64,000 bases of DNA from DASTPP01 sp035762175. GTDB taxonomy: Bacteria; Myxococcota_A; Polyangia; Polyangiales; Polyangiaceae. The translations under genes and the position numbers were made by a program. Positions within the stretch are counted from its first letter, which is position 1. The number at the start of each line of letters is the position of its first letter. Positions 31,233 through 39,907 of this stretch are shown one piece after another. Location: positions 1 to 64,000 of the forward strand of contig DASTPP010000201.1 in assembly GCA_035762175.1 (NCBI GenBank). The letters are read 5' to 3'. The notes beneath the pieces were generated by a model. That model worked only from the letters and a program-made list of their open reading frames with translations, made no database searches and had not been told where the DNA came from.

Positions 31233-32219
31233 GTCGCAAACGACGGAATCTGCCCCCCCTCGGGGCCAGCCAAAACTGTCGCACTGCTACCTACACACCA
31301 CCAGGCGCCGAGTTGCTGTGCCCTGACGCGCCCCCGAGCGCGCCGGCCGGTGCTCAGCCCAAAGGGCCGCGGCAGCGGCACCGAGCGCCGGCGGGCGAGC
31401 TCGGGCGAGCGCAGCGAGATCGACCGGACGACGAGCGCGCGCGACGTCGCGAAGGCCGCGCTCGACCGGCGATGAGCGTGGGCCGGAGACGACCAAGCTC
31501 TCGCCATAGACACGAAACTTTATCCGTCCGACGGAGCAGCGGGCGAGCCCGTGTCTTGCCTCGGTCGGAACGTGACGGGCCAGCCGCCGTGCTACGCACA
31601 CGGCCCGGAGGCCCACCGGGTGCCCGCGGGCCGCTTTCGGGCCGGCGCGCCGCGGCTTCGGGCCGGCGCGCCGCGGCTTCGGGCCGGCGGCCGGGCGAGC
31701 GCTCGTCGCCGACCGGGTCGGGGGCGCGGGCGCCGGCCGGGGCGGGGCGAGCGGGTCGATCGCGATCGAGGGCCGGCTCATGTCGCCATAAGGGCGAGAG
31801 GGGCCGATGGTCGGAATGAAGTCCGCGAGCGCCGCCCGGCCGGGCGTGACGCTCGGCACGTGCGGGGGCGGGGCGAGCGTATGGGCGCAGGCGACGGAGC
31901 GGCGGGGCCAGAGCAGAAAGGCGACGGAGCCCGCGCCCCGGGGCGGCGGCGTGCATTGGCGAGAGCAGGATCATCGAATCGTATTCATCCAGCTGGAACG
32001 ACCGGCCCGCGGGCCCGCGTAGCTCATCCGTTCGCGGGCCCCACCTTTCGCGCGACGGGGGGCGCGGGGGCGAAGGTTGCCCGCGGGTCGCAGGCCTTCG
32101 CCCCCGGGCGGGGGGCGTGGGCCGGCGGGCGCCGCCGCGCCGAGGCTAAGAGAAGTGGCGCGACGTAGTTGATTTGCCTAGGTCGCCCCCGCCGCTTCGG
32201 CGGAGAAGATTGCGCAGAT
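31233..32219. other. Gene-poor GC-rich stretch
   Basis: About one kilobase without a convincing gene. A minus-strand frame at 31287-31859 opens plausibly (MPSVTPGRAALADFIPTIG) but soon becomes Arg/Ala/Pro repeats encoded by a tandem repeat, so I do not call it. The region holds the 21-bp repeat described separately. Confidence 0.45.
31636..31692. repeat. 21-bp tandem repeat
   Basis: The unit begins TTCGGGCCGGCGCGCC and repeats at 31636, 31657 and 31678 (2.7 copies). It contains the palindrome CCGGCGCGCCG-like core. Confidence 0.7.
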
Positions 32220-32262
32220 TCAATTAATCGAATTGACAATCGGCGCGCCCCGAGGCGACTAT
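32220..32262 (+). promoter_or_regulatory. Candidate promoter with overlapping palindrome for the capA-like operon
   Basis: A perfect -35 box TTGACA (32233-32238), an 18-bp spacer and GACTAT (32257-32262) lie about 140 bp before the CapA-like start. The inverted repeat TCAATT-N5-AATTGA (32220-32236) overlaps the -35 box, where a repressor could sit. This is inference from motif match. Confidence 0.5.
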
Positions 32263-32403
32263 CGTTGCGTGAGGGGGGCGCGGCCGAGGCGCTTTCCCGC
32301 GGCGCGCCGGCTCGTCCGGCCGTTTCCGTTCGGCCGCGGCGCGCGGGGCCGGGGGCGCTCTCTGCCCATTCGCACGATGGCGTAACGAGATGAGGGGGTC
32401 GAG

Positions 32404-33474
32404 GTGAAGGGCGTTCTCGAGCGAGTCTGGGGCGGGGTGACCGCCTCCCCTTACCCCTGGTGGTACACGGCCGCGTACCCGTACTTCGCGCGCCGCCCCT
32501 CGCTCCGAAACCGCACCGGCCTGCGGCCGGCCGCGACCGCGGGCCGCTACGGCGGCGGGGCGGCCGCGCGCCTCGTCTTCTTCGGCGACCTCTTCGACCT
32601 GCCGGCCGCGCCCTCGGTCGACCCGCGGGTCTCGGCCATCTTCGCCGGCGCCGACCTCGTGCTCGGCAACCTCGAGGGCCCCGTGCTCGAGGGGCCGGGC
32701 GGCGGGCCCTGGTGGTCGAAGCGCATCGGCGCCGGCTACCTCGAGGCGGTGCTGGCGGCGCTCGGGGCCGCGCCCTCGCGCACGGTGCTGTCGGTGGCGA
32801 ACAACCACGCGCAAGACGCCGGCGACGCCGGGCTCGGCTCGACGCTCGCCTGCCTGCGCCGGCTCGGGGTCGCGCCGGCCGGCGCGATCGTCGACGGCCG
32901 CCCCCTCGGCTGCCGGCGCGTGCTCGAGGGCTCGGGCCTCGCGATCGAGGTCGCCGCCTGGACCGAATGGCTCAACCGGCCGCCCGGCGGGGGCTTCTCC
33001 GCCCCCGATCGCTTCGGCGTCGCCCGGCGCCCGCCGCTCGACCCGGGCGCGGCCGACGCGCGCGTCGCCCTCCCCCACTGGGACTACGAGTACCAGCACT
33101 TCCCCGCCCGGCGCACGCGCGCGCTGGCCCGCCGTCTCGCCTCCGCCGGCTTCGACGCCGTGGCCGGGGCGCACCAGCATGTCATCCAGCCGCTCGAGAT
33201 CCTCGGCGGGTGCCACGTGCTCTACGGCGCCGGCAACTTCCTCCACGGCGGCCGCGAGCCCGCCGGCTCGCCCGCGGGCCGGCTCGGCGCCCTCTGGGAG
33301 GTCGAGCTCGCCGCCGAGGGCCCCTCGCGCGGCCGGGTCTGCGCCTACCGCGTGACCCCCTTTCTGCACGACCGCCAACGCAACCGGCTCGCCCTCGTCG
33401 AGCCCCACGACCACCAGGCACTCGCGCTCTTTCGCGACGTACACCACGGAGACCCACCATGGCCGAGACCTTGA
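32404..33474 (+). CDS. CapA-family (poly-gamma-glutamate synthesis type) metallophosphoesterase-like protein
   Basis: This 356-residue protein has the CapA/PgsA fold, related to calcineurin-like phosphoesterases. Metal-site motifs: RLVFFGDLFDLP, ADLVLGNLEGPVL, VLSVANNHAQDAGDAGL, VALPHWDYEYQHFP, AVAGAHQHVIQPLE and YGAGNFLHGG. The order and the His/Asp/Asn ligands match the family. No signal peptide or membrane segment is visible, so it is probably cytoplasmic, unlike capsule CapA. The GTG start has GAGGGGG upstream. The next gene starts inside its last codons (16-bp overlap), showing a two-gene operon. The role is likely hydrolytic or in assembly of a small metabolite or polymer; the exact substrate is unknown. 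Confidence 0.85.
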   Translation: MKGVLERVWGGVTASPYPWWYTAAYPYFARRPSLRNRTGLRPAATAGRYGGGAAARLVFFGDLFDLPAAPSVDPRVSAIFAGADLVLGNLEGPVLEGPGGGPWWSKRIGAGYLEAVLAALGAAPSRTVLSVANNHAQDAGDAGLGSTLACLRRLGVAPAGAIVDGRPLGCRRVLEGSGLAIEVAAWTEWLNRPPGGGFSAPDRFGVARRPPLDPGAADARVALPHWDYEYQHFPARRTRALARRLASAGFDAVAGAHQHVIQPLEILGGCHVLYGAGNFLHGGREPAGSPAGRLGALWEVELAAEGPSRGRVCAYRVTPFLHDRQRNRLALVEPHDHQALALFRDVHHGDPPWPRP

Positions 33475-34154
33475 ACCCCGAGTTCCGTCAGCGCGTCGAC
33501 CGCCGGCTCGACGAGTTGCTCGAAAAGGGATACCGCGACGCGCCCGTGATGCGCGAGCTCGCTTCGTCGAAGCAGGTCGACCGCGAGCTCTTCGTCCGGC
33601 ACACGATCGAGACCATCTTGCGCATCCGGCTCGGGCGCGTCGCCAACTCGAAGTGCCTCGCCCACCTGGCCATGACCGACCCCTTCGCCGCGAAGAAGTG
33701 GGCGAAGTATACCGAAGAAGAGATGCTCCACGACCGGCTCTTCTTGAAAGACCTCGTCAACCTCGGCCTGAACGAGGCGGACGTGTACGGCACCGACACC
33801 TTCGCCGCCACCAAGCTGCTGCAGGGCTACCTCTATTACACCCTCGAGCACGAGGGCCCCCGCGGCGTGCTCACCAAGTCCTACTTTCTCGAGTACATGA
33901 GCGACCGCACGCAGCGCGCCTGGAACGAAAACGTCAAGCGGTCGCTCGGCGACCAGGCGGTCAAGGGCTCGCAGGCGCACGTCAACTTCGACGACGACCA
34001 CGACCACGGCACCGACGTTTGGAACGTGCTCATGTCGCTGGTCAAGAGCTCCACCGACGAAGAGCGCGTTCTGTACCACCTGGGCGTCTACTACCAGGTA
34101 TTCTTGATGTACTTCACCGAGCTGTCGACGACCGCGCGCACGGCGCGGGGCTGA
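33459..34154 (+). CDS. Haem-oxygenase-fold, probable di-iron (HDO-type) redox enzyme
   Basis: This 231-residue all-helical protein resembles the iron-containing redox enzymes of the TENA/PqqC/haem-oxygenase-like fold. Candidate metal ligands are YTEEEMLHDRLF (Glu and His), YTLEHEGP (Glu/His), YFLEYMSDRTQRAW (Glu) and NFDDDHDHGTDVW (Asp/His). These are arranged as expected for the haem-oxygenase-like di-iron oxidases that oxidise fatty-acid or amino-acid derivatives. It overlaps the CapA-like gene by 16 bp, so the two are co-translated and probably act in one pathway. There is no carrier protein or other biosynthetic gene beside it. The exact reaction is unknown. Confidence 0.75.
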   Translation: MAETLNPEFRQRVDRRLDELLEKGYRDAPVMRELASSKQVDRELFVRHTIETILRIRLGRVANSKCLAHLAMTDPFAAKKWAKYTEEEMLHDRLFLKDLVNLGLNEADVYGTDTFAATKLLQGYLYYTLEHEGPRGVLTKSYFLEYMSDRTQRAWNENVKRSLGDQAVKGSQAHVNFDDDHDHGTDVWNVLMSLVKSSTDEERVLYHLGVYYQVFLMYFTELSTTARTARG

Positions 34155-34180
34155 GCCGACCGCGCCTCCCCCCGGGGCCG

Positions 34181-34287
34181 GGCCGGCCGCCCCCGCCCCG
34201 GGGCGGAGCCCGGCGCCGTCGAGCCCGAGCCCTCCGAGCGGGAAGCAAGGGGGCCGGCCGCCCCCGCCCCGGGGCGGAGCCCGGCGC
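34181..34287. repeat. 36-bp direct repeat
   Basis: Two identical copies (34181-34216 and 34252-34287) of a block starting GGCCGGCCGCCCCC and ending GAGCCCGGCGC lie 71 bp apart, just after the HDO-type gene. Confidence 0.7.
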
Positions 34288-34373
34288 GCCCCTCGCGACC
34301 AAGCCGGGCGCACCCCTCGGGTCAAGCTGGCCGCGACGCACCCCTGGGGCCAAGCTGGCCGCCCGCGCCCCTG

Positions 34374-34483
34374 ATCCGAGCGGCGGGTGACCTTGCACGC
34401 CCTGCGGGCACCCTGAACTCGACTCCGGCTCAGACAGCAGGGCACCCGCCCTCCGGGCGTGCAAGGTCACCCGCCGCTCGGAT
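34374..34483. repeat. Perfect 29-bp inverted repeat element
   Basis: Arms at 34374-34402 and 34455-34483 are exact 29-bp inverted repeats (ATCCGAGCGGCGGGTGACC at the left end). The 52-bp interior holds a weaker inner repeat, GCGGGCACCCTG / CAGGGCACCCGC. Seventeen bases of the right arm (GCGTGCAAGGTCACCCG) recur at 53725-53741, so this is a dispersed REP/MITE-like family. No coding potential. Confidence 0.85.
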
Positions 34484-34570
34484 GAGGCCAAGCCGGCCGC
34501 GCCGCGCCCCTGGGGCCGAGCCCGTCACGCCCCGACCGGGCGCGGGCAGAGCCTCACTCGGGGCCGGCCC

Positions 34571-34676
34571 GGCCATGCCCCGAGCCTCCCCCCGGGGCCA
34601 GCCCGGCCATGCCCCGAGCCTCCCCCCGGGGCTGGCCCGGCCATGCCCGCCCCGAGCCTCACCCCGGGGCCACACC
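34571..34676. repeat. 34-bp tandem repeat, three copies
   Basis: Copies of a unit opening GGCCATGCCCCGAGCCTCC start at 34571, 34605 and 34639; the third has a small insertion. Each carries CCCCGGGG-like self-complementary sequence. It ends about 80 bp before the 3' end of the hydrolase gene on the other strand. Confidence 0.75.
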
Positions 34677-34754
34677 GGCCAGGGCCCGCCTGGGCCGGGC
34701 GGTGCCGACCACGCCCCGCTCGAGGCGCCGCCGGCTGCGCCCCGCCCCCTGCGC

Positions 34755-36896
34755 TCACTCGGTGCCGGGGCAGGGCATGTCGAGCGACGCCGGGGCCGGC
34801 ACCACGGCATGGCCCGTCCGTACGCGCGAGGCGAAGAAGCAGCCGTACTGGTACTTCACCGCGTCGAGCTGCGAAAAGATGGTGTGCGGGTCGGCGATGC
34901 CGTCGCCCAGGTACTGCACGGTGACGGACGTGCGGGGCTCGCCGCGCTCGGACGGCGCGATGCGGGCGGCCGGGTACGCAACCATGCCCTCCTGGCCCCC
35001 GAGCGAGAGCAATTCTTGCATCGAGGACCACACCGGCTCGCCGGCCTGCCGGTTGCCGTAGGCGAGCGCCATGGCATCGAAGACCGTCGGGGGGAAGTAC
35101 TCGTCATCTTTGCCGACCGGCTGGTACAGATCGCGCACGGGGTGGCCCACGAGCGGGCGGCGCCCGACCCGCGGGGCGCTCATGCCGGGGTCGGCGGGCT
35201 CCCAGGCGGTCTCGAGCAGCGTGAGCGCCGGGTGCAGCGGGCTGAGCTCTGGCTTGGGCACCCCGAGCAGGATTTGCACGAGGTCGGCCATCCGGGCGCC
35301 GTCGACGTCCTTGCTGCTCTCGACCAGGATCTTGTTCCAAAAGCCGCCCGAGCCCGAGGGCGCGAGCGCCCGCACCGCGGGCTCGACGGCCGCGAGCAGG
35401 GTGGCGTACTGCGCCCCCATCGACTGGCCCATCAGGCCGAGCTCGCGGACGTCGAAGCGGTAGCCCGCGGCGCCGGCGGGCAGGCTGATGCCGTAGCAGT
35501 CGTTGAGCACGGCCTTGTCGATCACGAGGCTCGAGAGCGCCTCGATCAGCAGGCGTTGCTCGAAGACCCCCTGCCGGAACGTCGAGGGGAACGCGCCGAG
35601 GTTGTTGAAGTTGATGTACTCGAAGAGCCCGGCCCCCGGCAGCCGCTCGGGGTTGAGCGGCAAGGCGACGCCGACGGTGGCGAAGCCGTGCTTGGCCAGC
35701 ACGTGCGCCGGCCCCTCGCCGACCGTCGGGGTGCCCTCGGGCGCGGTGATGCGGCCCCGGTCGACGACCTGCGAGGACAGGCCACCGCTGCCGTGCAAGT
35801 AGAGAACGAGCGGGTAACCCTCGGACGGCATGGGCTGCTTCGGCAGGGTGACGACGACCGGCACGCGCATCGTACCCTGGGGCACCGGCAGGCCCTCTTT
35901 GTCGAGCACGAAGCCGCCCTCGGTGTCGAAGGGCTGCTGGCCGGCCTGGTACTGAGGGAAGGACACCGAGGCGCTCAGCTCGCAGAAGCGCTCGTGGCTC
36001 GCGCCGTCGCCCGGGGCGATGGCCAGGCCTTCGAGGCTCACGTCCTGCGCGGCGACGATCGCCGACGAGAGCCGCTCGTTGTTCTCGACCACGTCGCCGA
36101 CCGTGAAGACCGCCGCCCCGGCCACCTCGCCGAGCGGCACGCCGGCGACCTCGAGCGCCCGGATGAGGTTGCGGAAGGCCTCGCGCAGGCTGCGCCCGCG
36201 GGGCCCGGGCGGCTCGCGGCCGTTCAACAGGTCGGCCAGCGCGGGCGGGACGCCGAGCAGCGCGCCGGACGCGTCCTTGAAGCTTCGCCGCACCACGAAC
36301 GCGTACCGCCGCCCCGGCGGCAGGACGACGCCGGGCGCCGCCCCCACCGCCAGCAGGTTCTCGGGGGCGAAGTCGCCGGGCGGGATGATCGCGGCGATCG
36401 TCGGGTAGAGCGTGCCGCTCGCGGGCGAGCGCAGGTCGACGTCCAGCAGCAGCACGTCCGAGGCCTTGTCCGCCGCGATCACGTCGTTCGGCGAGCGCGC
36501 CGAGGGCGCGCCGGTCAGCCGGAAGTACCCCACCGGCGCGCTCGGAAACCCCGGGCGCTTGCCCGCGACCGAAATCAGATTGAGCGCCCCGGGCCGGCCG
36601 CTGTGCGGCAGGCCCGACAGGTCGGGCGCGCCGCGGTCGTTCAGCCGCACGTCGAACGGGTAGGGCAGGTCGTAAAACGAGAGCCCCGACAGCTCGGCCC
36701 CGGGCTCGAAGACGACCTGCGTGCCCGCGACCGGCACGGCCGCCGTCGGCTCGACCTCGCGCGGCTCGGCGGGGTCGACCCCCGCCGACGACGAGCCCGG
36801 CTCGTCGCCGCACCCGGCGAAGAGCCCCGGCAGAAGGCCACACACCACGGTGCCCACGCGCACCCAAGCCCTTGATCGCAGTCGAGAAGTGACCAT
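34755..36896 (-). CDS. Alpha/beta-hydrolase lipoprotein (lipase/esterase type)
   Basis: This 713-residue exported protein carries a lipoprotein signal ending LLPGLFAGC. The N-terminal half (about 50-330) has beta-rich sequence such as FVVRRSFKDASGALLG and may be a binding module. The C-terminal half has the hydrolase fold: VLYLHGSGGLSSQ (oxyanion region) and the nucleophile elbow LGLMGQSMGAQYATLL, with Ser in GQSMG. The late DxxxP-type Asp and a catalytic His can only be guessed. It probably hydrolyses lipid or ester substrates outside the cell. The start at 36896 is preferred because GGAAAG precedes it; an ATG four codons upstream (36908) is possible. Confidence 0.8.
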   Translation of the reverse strand: MVTSRLRSRAWVRVGTVVCGLLPGLFAGCGDEPGSSSAGVDPAEPREVEPTAAVPVAGTQVVFEPGAELSGLSFYDLPYPFDVRLNDRGAPDLSGLPHSGRPGALNLISVAGKRPGFPSAPVGYFRLTGAPSARSPNDVIAADKASDVLLLDVDLRSPASGTLYPTIAAIIPPGDFAPENLLAVGAAPGVVLPPGRRYAFVVRRSFKDASGALLGVPPALADLLNGREPPGPRGRSLREAFRNLIRALEVAGVPLGEVAGAAVFTVGDVVENNERLSSAIVAAQDVSLEGLAIAPGDGASHERFCELSASVSFPQYQAGQQPFDTEGGFVLDKEGLPVPQGTMRVPVVVTLPKQPMPSEGYPLVLYLHGSGGLSSQVVDRGRITAPEGTPTVGEGPAHVLAKHGFATVGVALPLNPERLPGAGLFEYINFNNLGAFPSTFRQGVFEQRLLIEALSSLVIDKAVLNDCYGISLPAGAAGYRFDVRELGLMGQSMGAQYATLLAAVEPAVRALAPSGSGGFWNKILVESSKDVDGARMADLVQILLGVPKPELSPLHPALTLLETAWEPADPGMSAPRVGRRPLVGHPVRDLYQPVGKDDEYFPPTVFDAMALAYGNRQAGEPVWSSMQELLSLGGQEGMVAYPAARIAPSERGEPRTSVTVQYLGDGIADPHTIFSQLDAVKYQYGCFFASRVRTGHAVVPAPASLDMPCPGTE

Positions 36897-37660
36897 GACT
36901 CTTTCCATGGTTGATGGTGCCCGCCCTAGGTTCTTTCGACTCGAGGCCCGCTTGCAATAAGATATCGCTCGCCGCCCCTCGATCGGATGTGGGTTGCCCC
37001 GTTCGCACCCCTTCCGGGTGCCTGCGATGTCGCCCCCGCTCTCACCCTCGGTGGGCGCGACGACGACCCTGCCCCGATTCTCGCTCGGGTCGGCCCCGAC
37101 CCCCGGGCCGGGGCCCAACTCGTGCGAACGAGCTGGGCCCTCGCCCCGACAACGCTCAGGCCAGACTCGACCCGAGCAAGAACCACTCACGGTGCAGCGT
37201 GCGCTCTTCTCGACACGATCGCAAGCGACTCGCGCGCGCACAAAGCGAAAAACTGATAGGCCCCTTCAGCCCCTTCGCCCGCCCCGGGTGCGCGGCGCGC
37301 CCGCGCGCTCCGACATGTTGACCCGCCCCGGGGGCGTCTCGTGAGGTAGGCGAAACTGCCCAAGGGGCCCCCGGACCGCGCACCGCCGCCGGCCGCCGCC
37401 CCCGGCCAAAACCGCCGAGCGCGCCGCCCCGCGCGCCCCGCCTCCGCGCCCGCGATCGGCGCGCCCCGCCTCCGCCTCCGCGCCCGCGATCCGCGCGCCT
37501 CGCCTCCGCGCCCGCGATCCGCGCGCCCGCCGCGCCCGGCCCCTCCCGCGGCTCAGCTCGCGCACCGGCGGCGCATTCGCATTCGGTGCGCTCGACGAAA
37601 CGTTTTCAATCGCAGCAGAACGAACCGGCGCGCCGTTTCGCCCGGGGGCCGCGCTCGGGT
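36897..37660. other. Divergent intergenic region with palindrome and short repeats
   Basis: No gene is seen. It contains the palindromic structure at 37078-37182 and three copies of CCTCCGCGCCCGCGATC starting at 37441, 37475 and 37503. The zone from about 37560 to 37660 is the likely promoter of the next gene. Confidence 0.5.
37078..37182. repeat. Nested palindrome, MITE-like
   Basis: Outer arms TTCTCGCTCGGGTCG (37078-37092) and its complement (37168-37182) match 14 of 15. An inner hairpin GGGCCCAACTCGT / ACGAGCTGGGCCC (37111-37123 and 37128-37140, 12 of 13) has a 4-base loop. There is no coding content. Confidence 0.65.
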
Positions 37661-38596
37661 ATGCTGGGCGGCGTGGCCGCCCGCCTCCGGCGCCGTACCC
37701 TGCTCGTCGGCGCCGGCGTCGCCGCCGCCGTCGCGGCCGACCTCGCGTTCGAGCTCGCCGGCGCCGGCGTGCTCGTCTACGCGCCGAACGCCGGCCGCGC
37801 GGTCGAAGGCGAGCCCGACCCGCTCCCGCCGGGCGTCGAGGGCCGGGCCCTGCGCGTCGCCGTGGGCCCGCCCCGCGCGTCGCTGGCGCTCTGGGTGCTG
37901 GGGCCGCCGGCCGCCCGCGGCACCGTTTTCTTGTTGCACGGCATCCGCGACCGCAAGCGCTCGATGCTCGGCTGGGGCGGGCGCCTCGCGGCGCACGGCT
38001 ACCGCGCCGTGCTCGTCGACCACCGCGGCCAGGGCGCCTCGTCGGGCGACTACCTCACCTACGGCGTCCTCGAGGCGCGCGACCTCGCCCAGGCCCTCGA
38101 CGCGCTGCGGGCCGAGGGCCTGGCGGCGGGGCGCGTGGGCGCGCTGGGCGTGTCGTACGGCGCGGCCACCGCGATCGAGTGGGCGGGCCGCGACGCGCGC
38201 GTCGACGCCGTCGTCGCCGTCGCGCCCTTCGCGTCGCTGCGCGCGGTCGTGCCGAGCTACGTCGCGCTCTTCGCCCCCGGCGTCGGCCGCCTCGTCCCCG
38301 ACGCCCTCCTCGGGCGCGCCATCGCCCGCGGCGGCAGCATCGCCGGCTTCGACCCCGACGCCGCGAGCCCGCTCGACGCCATCGGCCGCACGCGCGCGCC
38401 GGTGCTGCTCGTGCACGGCCGCGACGATCGGCACATCCCGCCTTCGCACAGCGAGGCGCTGCGCGCGCGCGCCGCCGGCCCCGCCGAGCTCGCGCTGCTC
38501 GACGGCGAAGACCACGCCAGCATCGGCGCCGACCGCAGCGGCCGCCTCTGGGCGCAGGCGCAGGCGTGGCTCGACCGCTGGGTCGGCGGGGGCTGA
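37661..38596 (+). CDS. Alpha/beta hydrolase (S33-type), membrane-anchored
   Basis: This 311-residue protein has an N-terminal TM or signal segment (RRTLLVGAGVAAAVAADLAF) and a serine-hydrolase domain. The motifs are FLLHGIRDRKRSM (oxyanion), VDHRGQGASSGDYLTYG, the nucleophile elbow GALGVSYGAA (Ser), the Asp in VLLVHGRDDRHIPP, and His in GEDHASIG. The complete triad suggests an active esterase, lipase or peptidase. The ATG at 37661 is chosen because the signal-like segment starts there. It is close to the dioxygenase gene but separated by 160 bp. Substrate unknown. Confidence 0.85.
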   Translation: MLGGVAARLRRRTLLVGAGVAAAVAADLAFELAGAGVLVYAPNAGRAVEGEPDPLPPGVEGRALRVAVGPPRASLALWVLGPPAARGTVFLLHGIRDRKRSMLGWGGRLAAHGYRAVLVDHRGQGASSGDYLTYGVLEARDLAQALDALRAEGLAAGRVGALGVSYGAATAIEWAGRDARVDAVVAVAPFASLRAVVPSYVALFAPGVGRLVPDALLGRAIARGGSIAGFDPDAASPLDAIGRTRAPVLLVHGRDDRHIPPSHSEALRARAAGPAELALLDGEDHASIGADRSGRLWAQAQAWLDRWVGGG

Positions 38597-38758
38597 GGCG
38601 GCCGGCGGCTTGTGCGCAATCCAAGGCGCAATGCCCGCCCGGCGCGACGGCGCGGGGCCCCGGCGCCGCGCCCCGGCCGCGGGGCCCCCGAGGGCCGCCG
38701 CCCCGGCGCTCGGGGCCGGCTTGACCGCGTCTCTTAGAATAGATATCCCTCCATCACA

Positions 38759-39844
38759 GTGTCATCGCCCCGGGTCGAGCTCCGCGACGGTTTCTTGCGC
38801 GTCCACTTCGGCGCCGGCCTCGGCCACGCCGACTTTCACCCCCGCTGGCTGCGCCACAACTGCGACGCCGACCGGCACCCGGCGACGGGCGAGCGGCTCG
38901 TCTGCTCGTCCGAGCTGCCCGAGGGGCTCGCCGTCGCGCGCGCGGCCGTCGACGGCGACCGCCTCGCGGTGACGTGGGCGCCCGACGGGCGCACGAGCGT
39001 CTTCGGGCTGGGCTGGCTGGCCGAGCACGCCTACGCGAGAGACCGGGCCGAGCCGCCCCCGCCCGCGGCCGCGGCGAGCTTCGAGCTGCCCGCCGGCGGC
39101 GGCCCCGTCGGCGAGTCGGTGCCCCGCGCCCTCGCCCTCGTCGCCGCCCAGGGCGCCGCCGTCGTGCGCCGGGGCGGCGCCGCGCCCGAGGCCGAGACCG
39201 AGGCCATCATCGACGCGTTCGCGGCCCGGGGCCTGCGCGTCATCGGCACGCACTTCGGCCGCGTCGAAGATCTGCGCACCGACAACACGACCAACGCCAA
39301 CACCGACCAGCTCGGCTACACCGACGCGGCCATCGGCCTGCACAGCGACCAGCCCTTCCTCGAGCGGCCGCCGCGCTACCAGCTCCTGCAGTGCATCCGG
39401 CCGGCCGACGAGGGCGGCGAGAACGAGATCGCCGACGCGCGCGCCGCCGCCGAGCACCTCGCGGCCGTCGACGCCGACGCGCACGAGGCGCTCGCCCGCA
39501 CGCCCATCGTCTTCCACCGCCGCCAGCGCGCCTTCGAGCGCGCCCACGCCGCGCCCGTCCTCGAGTCGACGCCCGAAGGCTTCCGCGTGCGCTTCTCGTA
39601 CTTCACGATGGCGCCGCACCGGCTGCCCTTCGAGCGGGTCGAGGGCTACTACCGCGCCTACGACCGCTTCGCCCGGCTCGTCCGCGCCCGCGCCGTGCGC
39701 CTCGCGCTCGGCGCCGGCGACTTCTTGCTCTACGACAACTGGCGCATGCTCCACGCGCGCACCGCCTTCCGGGGCGCGCGCTGGGTCCGCGGGGTGTACT
39801 TCGACGCGCCCCCGCACGGGCCGGCCCGCGAATCGCCCGGCTGA
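38759..39844 (+). CDS. Gamma-butyrobetaine hydroxylase/TauD-type Fe(II)/2-oxoglutarate dioxygenase
   Basis: This 361-residue protein matches gamma-butyrobetaine dioxygenase-like enzymes. The N-terminal domain (about 1-85) has ADFHPRWLRHNCDADRHPATG, whose Cys/His positions resemble the zinc-binding module of that family. The TauD domain has the iron-facing AIGLHSDQPFLERPPRYQLL (His-x-Asp) and, near the end, LLYDNWRMLHARTAFRGARW, giving the second His and the Arg that binds 2-oxoglutarate. The family hydroxylates betaine-like or lysine-derived substrates. A GTG at 38759 starts the frame; a strong ribosome-binding site is not visible. No carnitine genes are near, so the substrate is open. Confidence 0.88.
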   Translation: MSSPRVELRDGFLRVHFGAGLGHADFHPRWLRHNCDADRHPATGERLVCSSELPEGLAVARAAVDGDRLAVTWAPDGRTSVFGLGWLAEHAYARDRAEPPPPAAAASFELPAGGGPVGESVPRALALVAAQGAAVVRRGGAAPEAETEAIIDAFAARGLRVIGTHFGRVEDLRTDNTTNANTDQLGYTDAAIGLHSDQPFLERPPRYQLLQCIRPADEGGENEIADARAAAEHLAAVDADAHEALARTPIVFHRRQRAFERAHAAPVLESTPEGFRVRFSYFTMAPHRLPFERVEGYYRAYDRFARLVRARAVRLALGAGDFLLYDNWRMLHARTAFRGARWVRGVYFDAPPHGPARESPG

Positions 39845-39907
39845 GGCCGGCCCCCGCGCCGCTCGCGCGCGCGGCCGGCCGCACGGCGACGCCGGCCGAG
39901 GCTTACC

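Noticed and set aside
31287..31859. Possible minus-strand gene beginning MPSVTPGRAALADF
   Set aside because: After about 40 codons it is made of a 21-bp tandem repeat and Arg/Ala/Pro sequence; no ribosome-binding site and no domain.
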